Notes: generated by a model not told the origin, from the letters alone. Positions 8,181-18,247 are shown, counted from the stretch's first letter. The stretch: DNA of 64,000 nucleotides from CAVOKN01 sp963696505 (GCA_963696505.1 CAVOKN010000013.1:62001-126000); one strand, 5' to 3'. Numbers and translations: made by a program.

Positions 8181-11100
8181 TCAGTTGTACTTCGCCGCCC
8201 GCGCCAGCAACTTGTCCAGCCCCGCTTCCGCGGGATTCCACGGCGTTCCCGGGTGCAGGCAGCCGGCGGTGCATTTCTCCGCCGCCTTGACGATGTCGGC
8301 GTACTTGGCCCCCTTAGGATTGATGACGACGGCCTGCTTCTGGTCGTTGTAGGTGAAGACCTTGGGTGCGATGGTGGTGCATTCGTCGCAGGCGGTGCAC
8401 TCCGGCGTCTCGATCCATACCGCTTCGAAGCCCTCGCCGCTGGCGCTCGCCGCCGCGACCGATGCCGCGGTCGCCGTCATCGCCGGCGCAGCTCCGGTAG
8501 CCATGTTGTCGGCACTGACGCCGAAGCTCGCCAGACTTGCACTCAGCTTCTGCACCAGGTCGGCCCGGGCGCGGGAAGCGATCGCCTCCTCGTCCACCGC
8601 CTCCCGGTCCAGTCCGGCGATGTTGCGCAACTGACGCCAGAACTGGCGGCGCTCCTCGGTGGAGCGCACCAGATCCGCAGTGACCAGCAGGCGCATCAGA
8701 GCGGTTCTTGCCGTCCACCGCCCAGATGTAGGGAAACTTGCCCTCACGCTCGTCCGCCGCGAGATCGATGAATTCCGCCAGCGGCAGCATGTCGTCGTTC
8801 CAGGTCTCCGGTGGCGCCTTGCGGAACTGCTTGGTGAAGCGCCCTTCCGTCGCGGCGAAGTCGGCGAAGGTAAGCGGCACCGTCAGGCGTCCTTCCTTGC
8901 CCTCCTCGTCAACGTACTTGAGGGTATAGGTCGGCCAGTCGTCGTCGAGCGCCGGGTTGCCCTCGAGGCTCACCGTCTCGCCGAAGGTGGTTCCGGCGTC
9001 AGGATCGAAACGGAACAGCGGATAAGCACGGCCTTCGACCGCCAGCTTGCTCTGTTCCACGGCCATGTCGTCGGCCACGCCGTGCTCCGGCGGGCACACC
9101 GCGTAGATGTTGAACAGCGCCGGGCGGCGGCTGTTGAGGCCGTCGATGTAGCCCTCGATCAGATGCGTGGTGTTGGCGATGGTGCCCTGGAAGACGAAGG
9201 CGGTGCGGTGGGCCATGCCGATCAGGCTGATCTCCTTGCGTGCCTCCTGCTTGCCCTGCTTGGCGGAGCCGAAGGGCGCCATGTCGGAGACCTGGCTGAT
9301 GAAGCCCGAGGTGCAGGCCTGGCCGCCGGTGTTGGAATACACCTGCGTGTCTACCACGAAGATCTTGATCGGTAGCCCCGACATCAGCGCCCGCGACAGA
9401 TTCTGGAAGCCGATGTCATACATCGCACCGTCGCCGCCCATCGACACCACCGGCGGACAGAGGCGCCATTCCTCGTCGCTGAACTGGGTCCAGTCGAAGC
9501 GGGTGAAGAACTCGTCGTGCTGCGCCGCCTGGTATTCGCCCGCCAGTTCCATTTCGGCCTTGCGCACCGCGCGGAAGCCGTCGGCCATCTTCGCCATGTG
9601 CCCTTCGAACACGCCCATCGCGACCGAGGGGCTGTCCTGGAACAGGTGGCTGGACCAGGGGAAAGGATAGGGGTTGTAGGGGAAGGTCGAGCCCCACACC
9701 GAGGTGCAGCCGGTGGCGTTGATCACCCCCATTTCGGCGCGGCCGCGCTTGGACGTGCCTTCCACGTACTGCCAGCGCAACACCCGCAGCTTGTCGAGGA
9801 TCTGGGTCGCCCACTTGACCCAGGCGGGGTCCAGGGGCTGGCTCGGCTTGTTCTCGGTGAGCTTGGCGCTGAGCTTGCGCGAGCGTCAGATCCTGGCCCT
9901 GATGCGCCTCGATGGCGTCGATCACCGCCCGCGCATTGGAGAAGTCCACGGTCTCGGTAAGCTTCATGCGGATGTGCTTTTCGAGGCGCGCGATCAGGTC
10001 GTCGATCTTCGCCACGTAGGCCTTGACGCGCGGCTGCATCAGCGCGGTGACGGTGGACGTGAAAAGGTGGATCGCCGTCTTCTCGCCGCAGCCCAGGCAG
10101 GCGCCGTCGCCGCAGCTCATCGAGTTGTAGTTGCGCTTGTCGAGCAGCAGGGTGTCGAGCGCGCCGATCTTCTCGTCCAGGCTGTCGATGCGGCTGAACT
10201 CCTTGGGCGTGGTCGGCAGGTCGAGCCAGAAATTCCAGTCGCGGCGCAGCCGTGCGATCGCCTCCGGCGTCTGCGGCACCATGCGCAGGGCATCGTCGTC
10301 GCAGACATCGACGCACAGCTCGCAGCCCTTGCAGGTGTAAGGATTGACGGTGATGGCGAACAGTCCGCCGCTACCCTTGCCCTTCTTCTCCTTGGTGCTC
10401 CAGTAGGGCTTGGTGATGGAGAACTCGAACTCGCCCAACTGCTCGCGGAACCAGCCGAACTCCTCAGCCAGCTTCTCGCGCTCGGCGGCGGGCGACTCGG
10501 CCAAGGTTTGTTCGATGGCCTGTGGCAGCAGTTCGCGCACCTTGGCGCCGTCACCGACGGGATCGATCAGCGCCCGCAGCTTCTTCTCGGCGGTGCGCAC
10601 CGCACGCCGCAGGAAGCGCGTCGGCTGGCCGCCGGTCTCGATGCGCGAAACCACGGTGTTGAACACGTCGCTCACCGACGAAACCAGGCCGGGAATCGCC
10701 GAGTCCGGGCATTCGGTGTAGCAGTTGCCGCAGGCGGTACAGTTCTCCGCGATCCATTCCGGGTACTCGAAGCGGATCTGGGTCATGTCGCGGAACACGC
10801 CGGTCGAAGCCGGCATGAGCGACAGGCCGATGAAGGGATCGACGAGGTTGTCGCTGCCCCTGCCAGTGGCATAAAAACTGCCGGTCTGCTGCCAGAAACG
10901 GTGGATGTCGCCCACCGCGCCCTCACCGTCGGGCATGCGCTTCAACATGATCGGCAGCCCGGCGTCGCGCTTCTTCAGATCGCTGCGCACCGCGCCGACC
11001 TGCTTGTCGGTGATCTCGTGCATTTCGGTGAAGCCACGCCGTACCACGCGCATGTTGTCGTCCACCACGCGTTTGCCCTTGCCGCCGAACTTTGCGTTGA

Positions 11101-13148
11101 GCTGGTCTTCGATGGCCTTGAGCAGCTTCTCCTCCGACAGTCCGGCCTGCTGCATCACCGGCGAGGCGGCGAAGAACGCCCCCTGGAAGGCGATGCCCTG
11201 CATGCGAAGCTGCAGGTCGACGTTGGTCGCTTCCTCGCGAGCGATCTTGAAGCCGTCGAGGTAGAAGACATGTACGTCATTGTCGGCGATGAACTTCTGC
11301 GCCGCGAGAGGGAAGGTTTCCCAGACCGCCTGCGGCGAATCCAGGCTGCTCTGGATGATGAACACGCCGCCCTTCTTCAATCCGGACAGCGGGTTGGAGT
11401 GGCCGAACACGTTGGGGTCGGGCGACATGACGAGGTCAACGTAGACGTACTCGGAGTTGACGCGGATCGGCTCCGGCGCGGCCGACAGATAGTAGGTGGT
11501 CGGCTGTCCCTTCTTCTCCGACCCGTACTTGGGATTGGCCTTGATGTCGTAGCCCAGCAGGTCGAACAGCGTCACCGCCAGGTTCTTGCCGGTGGTGATC
11601 GCACCCCAGCCGCCCACCGAGTGCATGCGCACGGTGATCGCGCCCTTGGGCATGAGATTCGGATTCTCGCTGCCGCGCACCGCCAGTTCACGGACGCGGG
11701 GATAGGCCTCGGCCAGTTGTTGGTTGTGGATCTCGTCCTTGGGATTGATCGGCTTGTCGCGCAGGAAATCCACGGAGAGGTAGAAAAACTTGCGCTGCGA
11801 CGCCGCTGGCCAGCATGTTCTCCACCGCGCCGATCAGTGCCTCCGGCTGGAGGTCGCGGGATCCGAGGCCGTAGCAGCCGGAATACAGCCGCGGCATGTC
11901 CGACGCGGCGGTGTAGCGGGCGTATTCGGGATAGGGTTCCTCCTCCTCCTTCACCGCGCCGTTCTCCAGGCACTTGGTAAGGGTGGCGCGAATTTCGCGC
12001 ATCAGCGGCAGGTCTTCGGCCAGCGGCTGGTCGGTACGCTCCAGCACCGTTACGCCCTTGCGCCCCTGCAGGATCGCCCCCAGCAGATCGCCGGGGAAGG
12101 GCCGGTACATGGTGACATTGACGACGCCGACCTTGAGCTTGCGCGTCTCACGCAGATAGTCGGCCACCGCCTCGGCCTGGACGATCATGCTGCCCATGCC
12201 GACGATCAGGTATTCGGCATCCTCCAGCTTGTAGCTGCCGACGCGGGCGTAGCTGCGGCCGGTGAGTTCGCCGTACTCCTCCATGCAGCGCTCGACGATC
12301 TCGTCGATGTGATCGAAGAAATAGGGGCGTTGTGCGGCCACCGCCTGCATGTAGGCGTCCTGGTTCTGCACCACGCCGGACATGAGCGGGTTGTCCACGT
12401 CCCAGATCGCCGGCACGCGTCGCCTCTTGTCGCCGTAGATCATGCGCTGGGCGGCGGTAGGGGTGTCGATCATGTCCTCCGGCTTGCCCAGGAACTCGGC
12501 GATCAATTCGCGCTCCGGCACCCGCACCGACTCGATCAGGTGCGTTGTAAGAAAGCCATCCTGTCCCACCACGGCCGGGGTCAAGGCCAGTTCGGCGGTC
12601 TTGCGCCCGATCAGGTTGAGGTCGGCCGCTTCCTGGGCATCCTTGGCCATCACCTGGATGAAGCCGGTGTCATCGATGCAGTGGTAGTCGTCGTGGCCGC
12701 AGTGCACGTTGAGGCTGGCCTTGGTGATGGCGCGGCAACCCATGTTGAGCACGTAGGGCAGGCGCTTACCCACCGCGGCGTAGAGGGATTCGTGCATGAA
12801 GGCCACGCCCTGGGCCGAGGAGAAATTCACGGCGCGCAGCCCGGTCATCGCCATTCCGGCGGTGACGCCCGCGGCGGCGTGCTCGCTCTCGGGCTCGATG
12901 AAGATCAGCGGCCGGCCGGAGATGTTGATGTGCCCGGCACTGGCCGCCTCGGCCCAGTACTCGCCCATCTGGGTAGACGGCGTGATCGGGTAGGCGCCCG
13001 CGGCATCCGAGGCCTCGCGCTCGCACAGGATGACAGCGGTATTGCCGTCGATGGCATCGCGCACGCCCGGGTACTTCACCGTGCGCGTCTTGCCGGGGGC
13101 TGCGGTACCGCGCTCCAGCAGTTTCAGTTCCTTGAGCTTCTTGAACAT
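8181..13148 (-). CDS. giant fused 2-oxoacid (pyruvate-type):ferredoxin oxidoreductase, interrupted by three frameshifts
   Basis: About 1,650 residues when three single-base shifts (near 11796, 9878 and 8700, each removable by deleting one base) are corrected. Domain order: alpha/PYR domain (~1-480, with AYPITPSTQMGEY and EPESEHAAAG); gamma domain (RMHSVGGWGAITTGKN); ferredoxin-like clusters (CTACGNCYTECPD and CKGCELCVDVC) separated by a ~120-residue linker; TPP-binding beta domain (CGDGACLGCGEKTA, then GGDGAMYDIGFQNLSRA and YSNTGGQ) containing a ~100-residue helical insertion; and a C-terminal extension with an extra cluster region (CTACDECTTIAP and CTAGC). NifJ-type enzymes are about 1,170 residues, so this one is enlarged. 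It should oxidise a 2-oxoacid to acyl-CoA and reduce a low-potential carrier. Lying between rnfB and rnfC, its partner is probably Rnf. The substrate is not determinable from sequence. Confidence 0.85.
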
Positions 13149-13187
13149 GGTCTGACTCCCTCGCTGATCCGCCGGATGCTCCGGGCA

Positions 13188-14069
13188 CTATGCATTAACG
13201 ATCGGAAGCGGCTCCTGCCGCAGTATCTTCTTCGCCGCGCCGCCCTTGATCGGGCCGCGCTTGTCGTCGAGCCAGATGATGGCGCCGGTGGGGCAGCGCT
13301 CGATCGCCGCCTTGGTCGCCGTGGCATTGCGCTCGTAATCGATGACCGCGAGGTTGTCCTCCAGGCGGATCAGTGCGGGGGCGGCGTCCATGACGCACTT
13401 GCCGCAGGCGGTGCAGGCCACTTCGCAATCCGCTTCCGCGATATCGCCGTCCGCGCGGTTCTTGCAGGCGATCCACAGCTTGCGGCTCACCGGCTGCAGC
13501 GAGAACAGGGCCTTGGGACAGACTTCGACGCAGTCGTTGCAGGCGGTGCACTTGTCCGCATCCACCTGGGGCAGGCCGTGGCGGTCGAGGTGTATGGCAT
13601 CGAAGTCGCATGCCACTTCGCAGTCGCCGAGCCCGAGGCAGCCCCAGGCGCAGCCCTTGCCGCCACCGCCCACCAGGGAAGCCGCGCGACAGGAATCGTG
13701 TCCCTTGTACTGCGCCCGCAGGAAGGCGACGTGGCTGCCGCCGGCGCAGGCGAGGCGCGCCACGCGTTTCTCCTGTTCGCCCAGATCGACACCGAGCAGG
13801 CTCGCGATGTGCTGATTCATGTCGGAGGAATTGACGGTGCATTGCACCGGCTTGAGCTTGCCCTCCACCAGGCCCTCGGCGAAGTTGCGGCAGCCGGCGG
13901 TCCCGCAAGCGCCGCAGTTGGACTTGGGCAGCAGTTCCTCCACCTCGCCGATGCGCGGATCTTCGTATACGTAGAGCCGCCGGCTGGCCACCGCCAGCAA
14001 CAGCGCCAGCGCCACGCCCAGCAGCGCCATGAAGGCGCCTGCCAAAGCCATGCTCGTGATCGTGCTCAT
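13188..14069 (-). CDS. rnfB: Rnf electron transport complex subunit B (multi-cluster ferredoxin)
   Basis: A 293-residue membrane-anchored iron-sulphur subunit, the ferredoxin-docking entry point of Rnf. The start ATG 14069 (MSTITSMALAGAFMALL) gives one N-terminal membrane helix followed by the RnfB Fe-S domain NCGACGTAGCRNFAEGL near residues 43-60. Two further cluster regions follow: CTACNDCVEVCPKAL and the C-terminal CEVACTACGKCVMDAAP. An upstream in-frame TTG at 14114 would add 15 residues before the helix and is less likely. It is the first gene of the operon, 39 nt upstream of the giant oxidoreductase, and is thus separated from rnfCDGEA by 5 kb. Confidence 0.93.
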   Translation of the reverse strand: MSTITSMALAGAFMALLGVALALLLAVASRRLYVYEDPRIGEVEELLPKSNCGACGTAGCRNFAEGLVEGKLKPVQCTVNSSDMNQHIASLLGVDLGEQEKRVARLACAGGSHVAFLRAQYKGHDSCRAASLVGGGGKGCAWGCLGLGDCEVACDFDAIHLDRHGLPQVDADKCTACNDCVEVCPKALFSLQPVSRKLWIACKNRADGDIAEADCEVACTACGKCVMDAAPALIRLEDNLAVIDYERNATATKAAIERCPTGAIIWLDDKRGPIKGGAAKKILRQEPLPIVNA

Positions 14070-14505
14070 CGCCGTTCCATCCGCAGCCAAGCAATCGACG
14101 CAATCTGAACCCAAGTCATACGATGTTCCTTGCGCTAGGTCATCGTTCCATCATGGCCAACAAGGCCCGACGGCACTCCTGCCGCGCAGGTAACCGATTT
14201 GATCGGCACTGCGGAAGGACGAAAGCTCACACGGCGACGCCACACGTACATTGCCGGCGATCCGATCCGGCACACTGGGCGGGTCTGACAGTTTGCTGCC
14301 GACCCAAGACTGACGCGGGCTACGGGGTGGGTAGCCCACGCTGATGATGGGGTCTAAGTATAGAAGGACGCTGCATAGCCGCATCGCGCGCGGAGGCAGG
14401 TGGTCGATAAGTTTTTCATCATTTAATCATTGATCTGACCCATAGATTTCACGATACAAAAACTTATGAAGGTTCGTGAAATGCCAGTTCTTGTGCGCTG
14501 ACACA
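14070..14505. other. 436-bp intergenic region with interleaved inverted repeats
   Basis: Region upstream of rnfB and downstream of the anion permease, with no convincing gene. It holds a GC-rich hairpin at 14317-14337 (7-bp arms GGGCTAC/GTAGCCC, 7-nt loop) without a T tract. It also contains an unusually AT-rich patch at 14400-14481 with two interleaved inverted repeats: ATAAGTTTTT at 14407-14416 with AAAAACTTAT at 14458-14467, and TTTCACGA at 14447-14454 with TCGTGAAA at 14474-14481. The rnfB promoter must lie here, but I cannot pick out a confident -35/-10, FNR or sigma-54 element. Confidence 0.5.
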
Positions 14506-15741
14506 TCAGCCCATTCGCCAGGCCAGATAAACCGCAGTGATGCCCAGGGTAAGCAGGGTGACCGGCACGCCGATCGCGGCATGGCGGCGCCAGGCTAGGG
14601 ACACCCCCTGCCGCGCGGCCGCATCGACGACGATGATGTTGGCGATGCTGCCGACGATCAGAAGATTTCCCGCCAGCGTGCTGACCAGTGCCAGCAAAGG
14701 GCCGGACAGGGGATGGGTCGCCAGGGGCAGGAGCAGCATCACTGCCGGCACGTTGGACACCAGATTCGACAGCAGGAAGGTCGCGCCGAACAGGGTCGCC
14801 GGCTGCTCCGCATGCACACCGGCTGCCGCCAGATCGGCCACGAGGCTGGCGACCAGTCCGGTGCCCTGCATGGCGTGATTGACAATGAAGAGGCCGATGA
14901 AGAGCACCAGCAGTTCCCAGTCCACGAGGCCCAGCATTTTCCGGGAGTGGAGCCGTCGCGAGAGCAGAAGCAGGCCGGCAGCGGTGAGCGCCGCGACTTC
15001 GCGCGGCCAGGGTACAAACAGAAACACCAGTACGAGGATCGCCGCCACTGCCAGCCCCTTGCCACTCTGCCAGCGGTCAAAGTCAGTCTCCGCAGAGCGG
15101 CGTTCCGCCTGTGGCGACGGTTCGGTCGCGGCAAGGGCGGCCCAGCGCCCCGCCACGCGTGCGACGATGACGGCCCAGGTGGCGAAGAGTCCCAGCAGCA
15201 CCGGCAGCGCCGCGTCGCGCGCATAACTGGCAAAGGACAAGTGCAGCGTCTCGCCGATCAGCATGTTCTGCGGATTGCCGATCAGCGTCGCCGCCGAACC
15301 GACGTTCGCGGCGCAGGCCAGCCCCAGCAGATACGGCACCGGGTCGAGGCCACGCCGCAGGCAGGTCGCCACCAGCACCGGCGCCATCGCAAGGCATACC
15401 ACGTCGTTGCTGAACACCGCCGACAGCGCCGCAACCACCGCGATCAGGGCGGCCAGCAACGCCGGTGGCGACCAGGGCAAGCCGGCCAGCCGGTGCGTGA
15501 CCCAGGTATAGAAGCCCCCCAGACGCATCTGCGCCGAGAGCACCATGAAGGAGAAAAGCAGGATCAGGGTGGGCAGGTGCAGCGACCGTGCCGCCTCCTG
15601 CGGCGTAACCGCTCCCGCCCCCACCAGGGCGATGGCTCCCAGCAAGGCCACGCCGGTCCGATCGAGCTGCAGAAAGGGCAGCCCGCCCAGGATCATTCCC
15701 AGATAGACCAGCAGAAAGACGGCGACGGTGAAGGTGAGCAC
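14506..15741 (-). CDS. anion permease of the ArsB/CitM (ion transporter) superfamily
   Basis: A 411-residue protein with about 11 hydrophobic segments and the internal pseudo-repeat typical of the ArsB/DASS-like ion transporter superfamily. Signature loops are AVFSNDVVCLAMAP (~residues 110-123) with GNPQNMLIG (~155-163) in the first half, and LLSNLVSNVPAVMLLLP (~320-336) with GSIANIIVVDAA (~367-378) in the second. These re-entrant N-D/N-P segments bind the substrate in the family. The substrate (arsenite, citrate, another anion) is not predictable, and no ars or cit genes are adjacent. The start is a GTG at 15741. It is not obviously linked to its neighbours. Confidence 0.75.
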   Translation of the reverse strand: MLTFTVAVFLLVYLGMILGGLPFLQLDRTGVALLGAIALVGAGAVTPQEAARSLHLPTLILLFSFMVLSAQMRLGGFYTWVTHRLAGLPWSPPALLAALIAVVAALSAVFSNDVVCLAMAPVLVATCLRRGLDPVPYLLGLACAANVGSAATLIGNPQNMLIGETLHLSFASYARDAALPVLLGLFATWAVIVARVAGRWAALAATEPSPQAERRSAETDFDRWQSGKGLAVAAILVLVFLFVPWPREVAALTAAGLLLLSRRLHSRKMLGLVDWELLVLFIGLFIVNHAMQGTGLVASLVADLAAAGVHAEQPATLFGATFLLSNLVSNVPAVMLLLPLATHPLSGPLLALVSTLAGNLLIVGSIANIIVVDAAARQGVSLAWRRHAAIGVPVTLLTLGITAVYLAWRMG

Positions 15742-15780
15742 GGCGGAAATCGGAAACCCGGCGCTCGCGGTTCGAGGGTC

Positions 15781-15838
15781 CCTAAGGCGCCCCGTGCGCG
15801 CCAGTCAGCGCCGAGCGGTGCGCACGGCGCACCCTAGG
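15781..15838. repeat. imperfect palindromic intergenic element
   Basis: The segment reads CCTAAGGCGCCCCGTGCGC at one end and GCGCACGGCGCACCCTAGG at the other, forming a long imperfect hairpin between the permease and thrH. It resembles the GTAGGGTGCGCC/GTGCGCACC palindromes scattered through betaproteobacterial genomes (from memory). It touches the last codons of thrH. It could serve as a terminator or simply be a REP-like mobile sequence. Confidence 0.5.
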
Positions 15839-16433
15839 CCGCAGCCTGGATCGCCGCCTTCAGCTCGGCGTAGTTGCGCGTCACCGGGAACTGGGGAAAC
15901 TCGTCGATCACGTTCTGCGGCGGCCGGAACAGAATGCCGGCATGGGCCTCGGCGAGCATGGCGGTGTCGTTGTAGGAATCGCCGGCGGCGATGGTGTGGA
16001 AGTTGAGTTCGCGGAACTTGGCCACCGACAGCTTCTTGTGGTCACGCAGCCGCAGGCGGTAGTTGCGCACGAAGCCGTTCGCCGCAACTTCCAGTTCGTG
16101 GCAAAACAGGGTGGGCCAGCCGAGCTGGCGCATCAGGGGCTGGGCGAACTCGCTGAAGGTGTCGGAGAGGATGACGAGCTGGTACTCGGAGCGCAGCCAG
16201 TCGAGGAACTCGCGGGCACCGGGCAACGGGCCCATGCCTTCGATCACCGCCTGGATGTCGGGCAGCCCGAGCTTGTGCTTTTCCAGCAGCGCGAGCCGGG
16301 CGCGCATCAGCTTGTCGTAGTCGGGCTCGTCGCGGGTGGTGCGGGAAAGCTCCGCTATCCCGGTGCGTTTCGAGAACTCGATCCAGATCTCCGGCACCAG
16401 CACGCCTTCCAGATCAAGACATACGATATGCAT
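15834..16433 (-). CDS. thrH: bifunctional phosphoserine phosphatase/homoserine phosphotransferase
   Basis: A 199-residue HAD-superfamily enzyme of the ThrH type. HAD motif I is the N-terminal CLDLEGVLVPEIW with the nucleophilic aspartate. Motif II is the serine in VILSDTFSEF (~residue 88). The motif III lysine is near RDHKKLSVAK (~130), and motif IV is IAAGDSYNDTAML (~148-160). ThrH dephosphorylates phosphoserine and can transfer the phosphate to homoserine, linking serine and threonine synthesis. Start ATG 16433 (MHIVCLDLEG) was chosen because HAD motif I must lie at the extreme N-terminus; the longer frame adds an implausible Arg-rich leader. Confidence 0.88.
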   Translation of the reverse strand: MHIVCLDLEGVLVPEIWIEFSKRTGIAELSRTTRDEPDYDKLMRARLALLEKHKLGLPDIQAVIEGMGPLPGAREFLDWLRSEYQLVILSDTFSEFAQPLMRQLGWPTLFCHELEVAANGFVRNYRLRLRDHKKLSVAKFRELNFHTIAAGDSYNDTAMLAEAHAGILFRPPQNVIDEFPQFPVTRNYAELKAAIQAAA

Positions 16434-16520
16434 GACACCCCCGTTGCGCGGACAGCGCCGCCTTGGCGCGGCGCACAAAGGCGCGCATTGTAACCGAAAG
16501 CCCCGACGGGCCCGGCAAGG

Positions 16521-16563
16521 CGTAGGGCGGAATGCGGCCCTTCGGGCCTTTTTCCGCCCTACG
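16521..16563. terminator. strong palindrome, possible bidirectional terminator of nirN and thrH region
   Basis: Perfect 12-bp arms CGTAGGGCGGAA (16521-16532) and TTCCGCCCTACG (16552-16563), with an inner GGCCC/GGGCC hairpin. It sits 9 nt beyond the nirN stop. A short T run follows the inner hairpin on the plus strand. Its sequence (GTAGGGCGGAA) is also typical of dispersed betaproteobacterial palindromes, so it may be both a repeat element and a functional terminator. Confidence 0.55.
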
Positions 16564-16572
16564 GCCGCGAGA

Positions 16573-18243
16573 TCAATGGCTGGTGCCTTCGGAGCGGTTG
16601 ATCTTGTTGTAGAGGTTGTACTTGCCCACCGGCTTCTTCGCCGGTATGCGCTTGACTTCCTTCAGCGTCGCCGCGTCATAGACGATGACCGCGCCGTCGT
16701 TCTCCCACAGGCTCGCCAGGGCGTACTTGCCGTAGCGGTCGAACTCGATGTGGGCGAGCGTCCTGCCCGGCTCGATCTTGACCTCGCCCGCCTTCTCCAG
16801 CGTCTGCTTGTCGATCACCGTCAGCACGTGCTTCTGCTGCGGATTCATCATCGAATCGACCCAGGCATAGCGCGAGTTCTCGTGGCTGCGCATGAAGAAG
16901 CCGGGGCCGGGGGTGGGAATCTGCTTGAGCGTCTTCCAGTCCTTGAGGTCGATCACCGACACCACTCCCTCCTTCAGGTTGGGCGTGGCCATGACGCTGC
17001 GTCCCTGCCAGTTCCAGGTGATGCCGGAACCCAGGTGCGGCATGCCCGGCAGATCGAGGCTGGCGATCTTCTTGCGCGCGTCGAGGTTCACCACCTGGCC
17101 CTTGCCCGCCTCGCGCGAGGCACCCATCAGTTCGGAATAGTCCTGGGTGAAGAAGAAGTCGTCCAGCACTTCAGTCAGCAGTGTGCGGCGCGGATTGAGG
17201 AAACCGGGGATGAAGGCGCCTTCCTTGTACTGGAAGTCGTGGATCACGCCGATGGGAACGTCCTCGGCCTTGGGGTCGTAGCTGATCTCCCACACTTCGG
17301 GCACATCCTTCAGCGCGGCGACGAAACTCTTGCGCGGCGCCGCGTCGTACACCGCCGAGACGCGGGAACTGACTTTGCCTTCCTTGTCCTTCACCGCATG
17401 CACCTTCAGCAGGTTGAGATCGGCATCGAGCAGCACCAGCGTGTGCGGGAGATAGTTGGCCACCGCGAGATATTTGCCGTCGGCGGACACGGCGACGTTG
17501 CGGGTGTTGATGCCGGCGCGCACCTCGGCGACGGTCTTGAGGTTCCAGATGTCGAACTTGCTCACCCAGCCGTCGCGGGAGGCGAAGAACACGTAGCGGC
17601 CGTCGGGTGTGAACTTGGGGCCGCCGTGCAGCGCGTAGCGCGAGGGAAAGCGGTGGATGCGCTCCAGCTTGTCGCCGTCGAGAACGGAAACATGGTTGTC
17701 CCCGGCCTCCACTACCAGGAACAGATTCATCATGTCGGCGACGAAGACCGGCCCGTCCTTCAGCTCGCTGGCCTTGAAGTGGACCACGCGCGAGGCCTTG
17801 ATCTGATCGGCACTCCAGTCGGGGCGCGGCGTGACCGGGGTGTAGATCCAGTCCGCGAGCTTCTGGATGTCGTCGGCGGCGAGCTTGGCGGCGAAACCTT
17901 CCATCTGGGTGGCGGCGCGGCCTTCGCGGATCACCTTGAGCGCCTCGGGCCTGCGCAACCGCTCCAGGTTCTCGGGCAGCAGCGCCGGCCCCATCAGCCC
18001 GAGGCGGTCGGGGCCGTGGCAGGCAGCGCAGTGCTGCAGGTAGAGCTGGGCGGGTTCGGCGGCGTGCGCCTGCGGGGCGCCCAGAACTCCCAATGCCAGC
18101 GCCGCCAGCAGGGAAAACGGCGCTCTCCAGCGACTGACTTTCGCGAGGCGTGGGTTTGGGCGCTCAGTGCCCCCTCCCTCGCCCTTCTCCGCATGCGGGG
18201 AAGGGTTGGGGAGGGGGCAGACGCGGGTCGAGGTGCGCGGCAC
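16573..18243 (-). CDS. nirN: NirN, c-type cytochrome heme d1 maturation protein
   Basis: A 556-residue NirS paralogue that converts dihydro-heme d1 to heme d1 and passes the cofactor to NirS in the periplasm. After a signal peptide (RAPFSLLAALALGVLGAPQAHA) comes a cytochrome c domain with one heme site CAACHG, then an eight-bladed d1-type beta-propeller ending YNLYNKINRSEG, parallel to the NirS C-terminus YNVYNTQHD. NirF lacks the heme c domain and is encoded separately at 22878, supporting the NirN call. The start is uncertain: no ATG, GTG or TTG precedes the signal peptide closely. GTG 18243 adds ~40 residues, part of which is read from the palindromic element at 18171-18217. It follows the 29-codon ORF by a few nucleotides. 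Confidence 0.88.
   Translation of the reverse strand: MPRTSTRVCPLPNPSPHAEKGEGGGTERPNPRLAKVSRWRAPFSLLAALALGVLGAPQAHAAEPAQLYLQHCAACHGPDRLGLMGPALLPENLERLRRPEALKVIREGRAATQMEGFAAKLAADDIQKLADWIYTPVTPRPDWSADQIKASRVVHFKASELKDGPVFVADMMNLFLVVEAGDNHVSVLDGDKLERIHRFPSRYALHGGPKFTPDGRYVFFASRDGWVSKFDIWNLKTVAEVRAGINTRNVAVSADGKYLAVANYLPHTLVLLDADLNLLKVHAVKDKEGKVSSRVSAVYDAAPRKSFVAALKDVPEVWEISYDPKAEDVPIGVIHDFQYKEGAFIPGFLNPRRTLLTEVLDDFFFTQDYSELMGASREAGKGQVVNLDARKKIASLDLPGMPHLGSGITWNWQGRSVMATPNLKEGVVSVIDLKDWKTLKQIPTPGPGFFMRSHENSRYAWVDSMMNPQQKHVLTVIDKQTLEKAGEVKIEPGRTLAHIEFDRYGKYALASLWENDGAVIVYDAATLKEVKRIPAKKPVGKYNLYNKINRSEGTSH
18171..18217. repeat. palindromic element of the CCCTCTCCCC...GGGGAGGG type
   Basis: The sequence CCCCTCCCTCGCCCTTCTCC is mirrored by GGGGAAGGGTTGGGGAGGGGG around a GCATGC centre. 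This looks like the widespread proteobacterial palindrome whose translation reads PNPSPxxxxGE (recognised from memory). It sits between the small ORF and the nirN signal peptide, so it contributes to the ambiguity of the nirN start. A related element is at 42557-42590. Confidence 0.6.
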
Positions 18244-18247
18244 GCAC

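Noticed and set aside
9704..14108. Long plus-strand open frames (758 and 772 codons) opposite the Rnf-linked oxidoreductase and rnfB
   Set aside because: Composition and lack of domains mark them as antisense shadows; the minus strand has cluster motifs, TPP motifs and operon structure.
14317..14337. GGGCTAC/GTAGCCC hairpin as a rho-independent terminator
   Set aside because: No T tract follows on either strand; kept only as part of the intergenic description.
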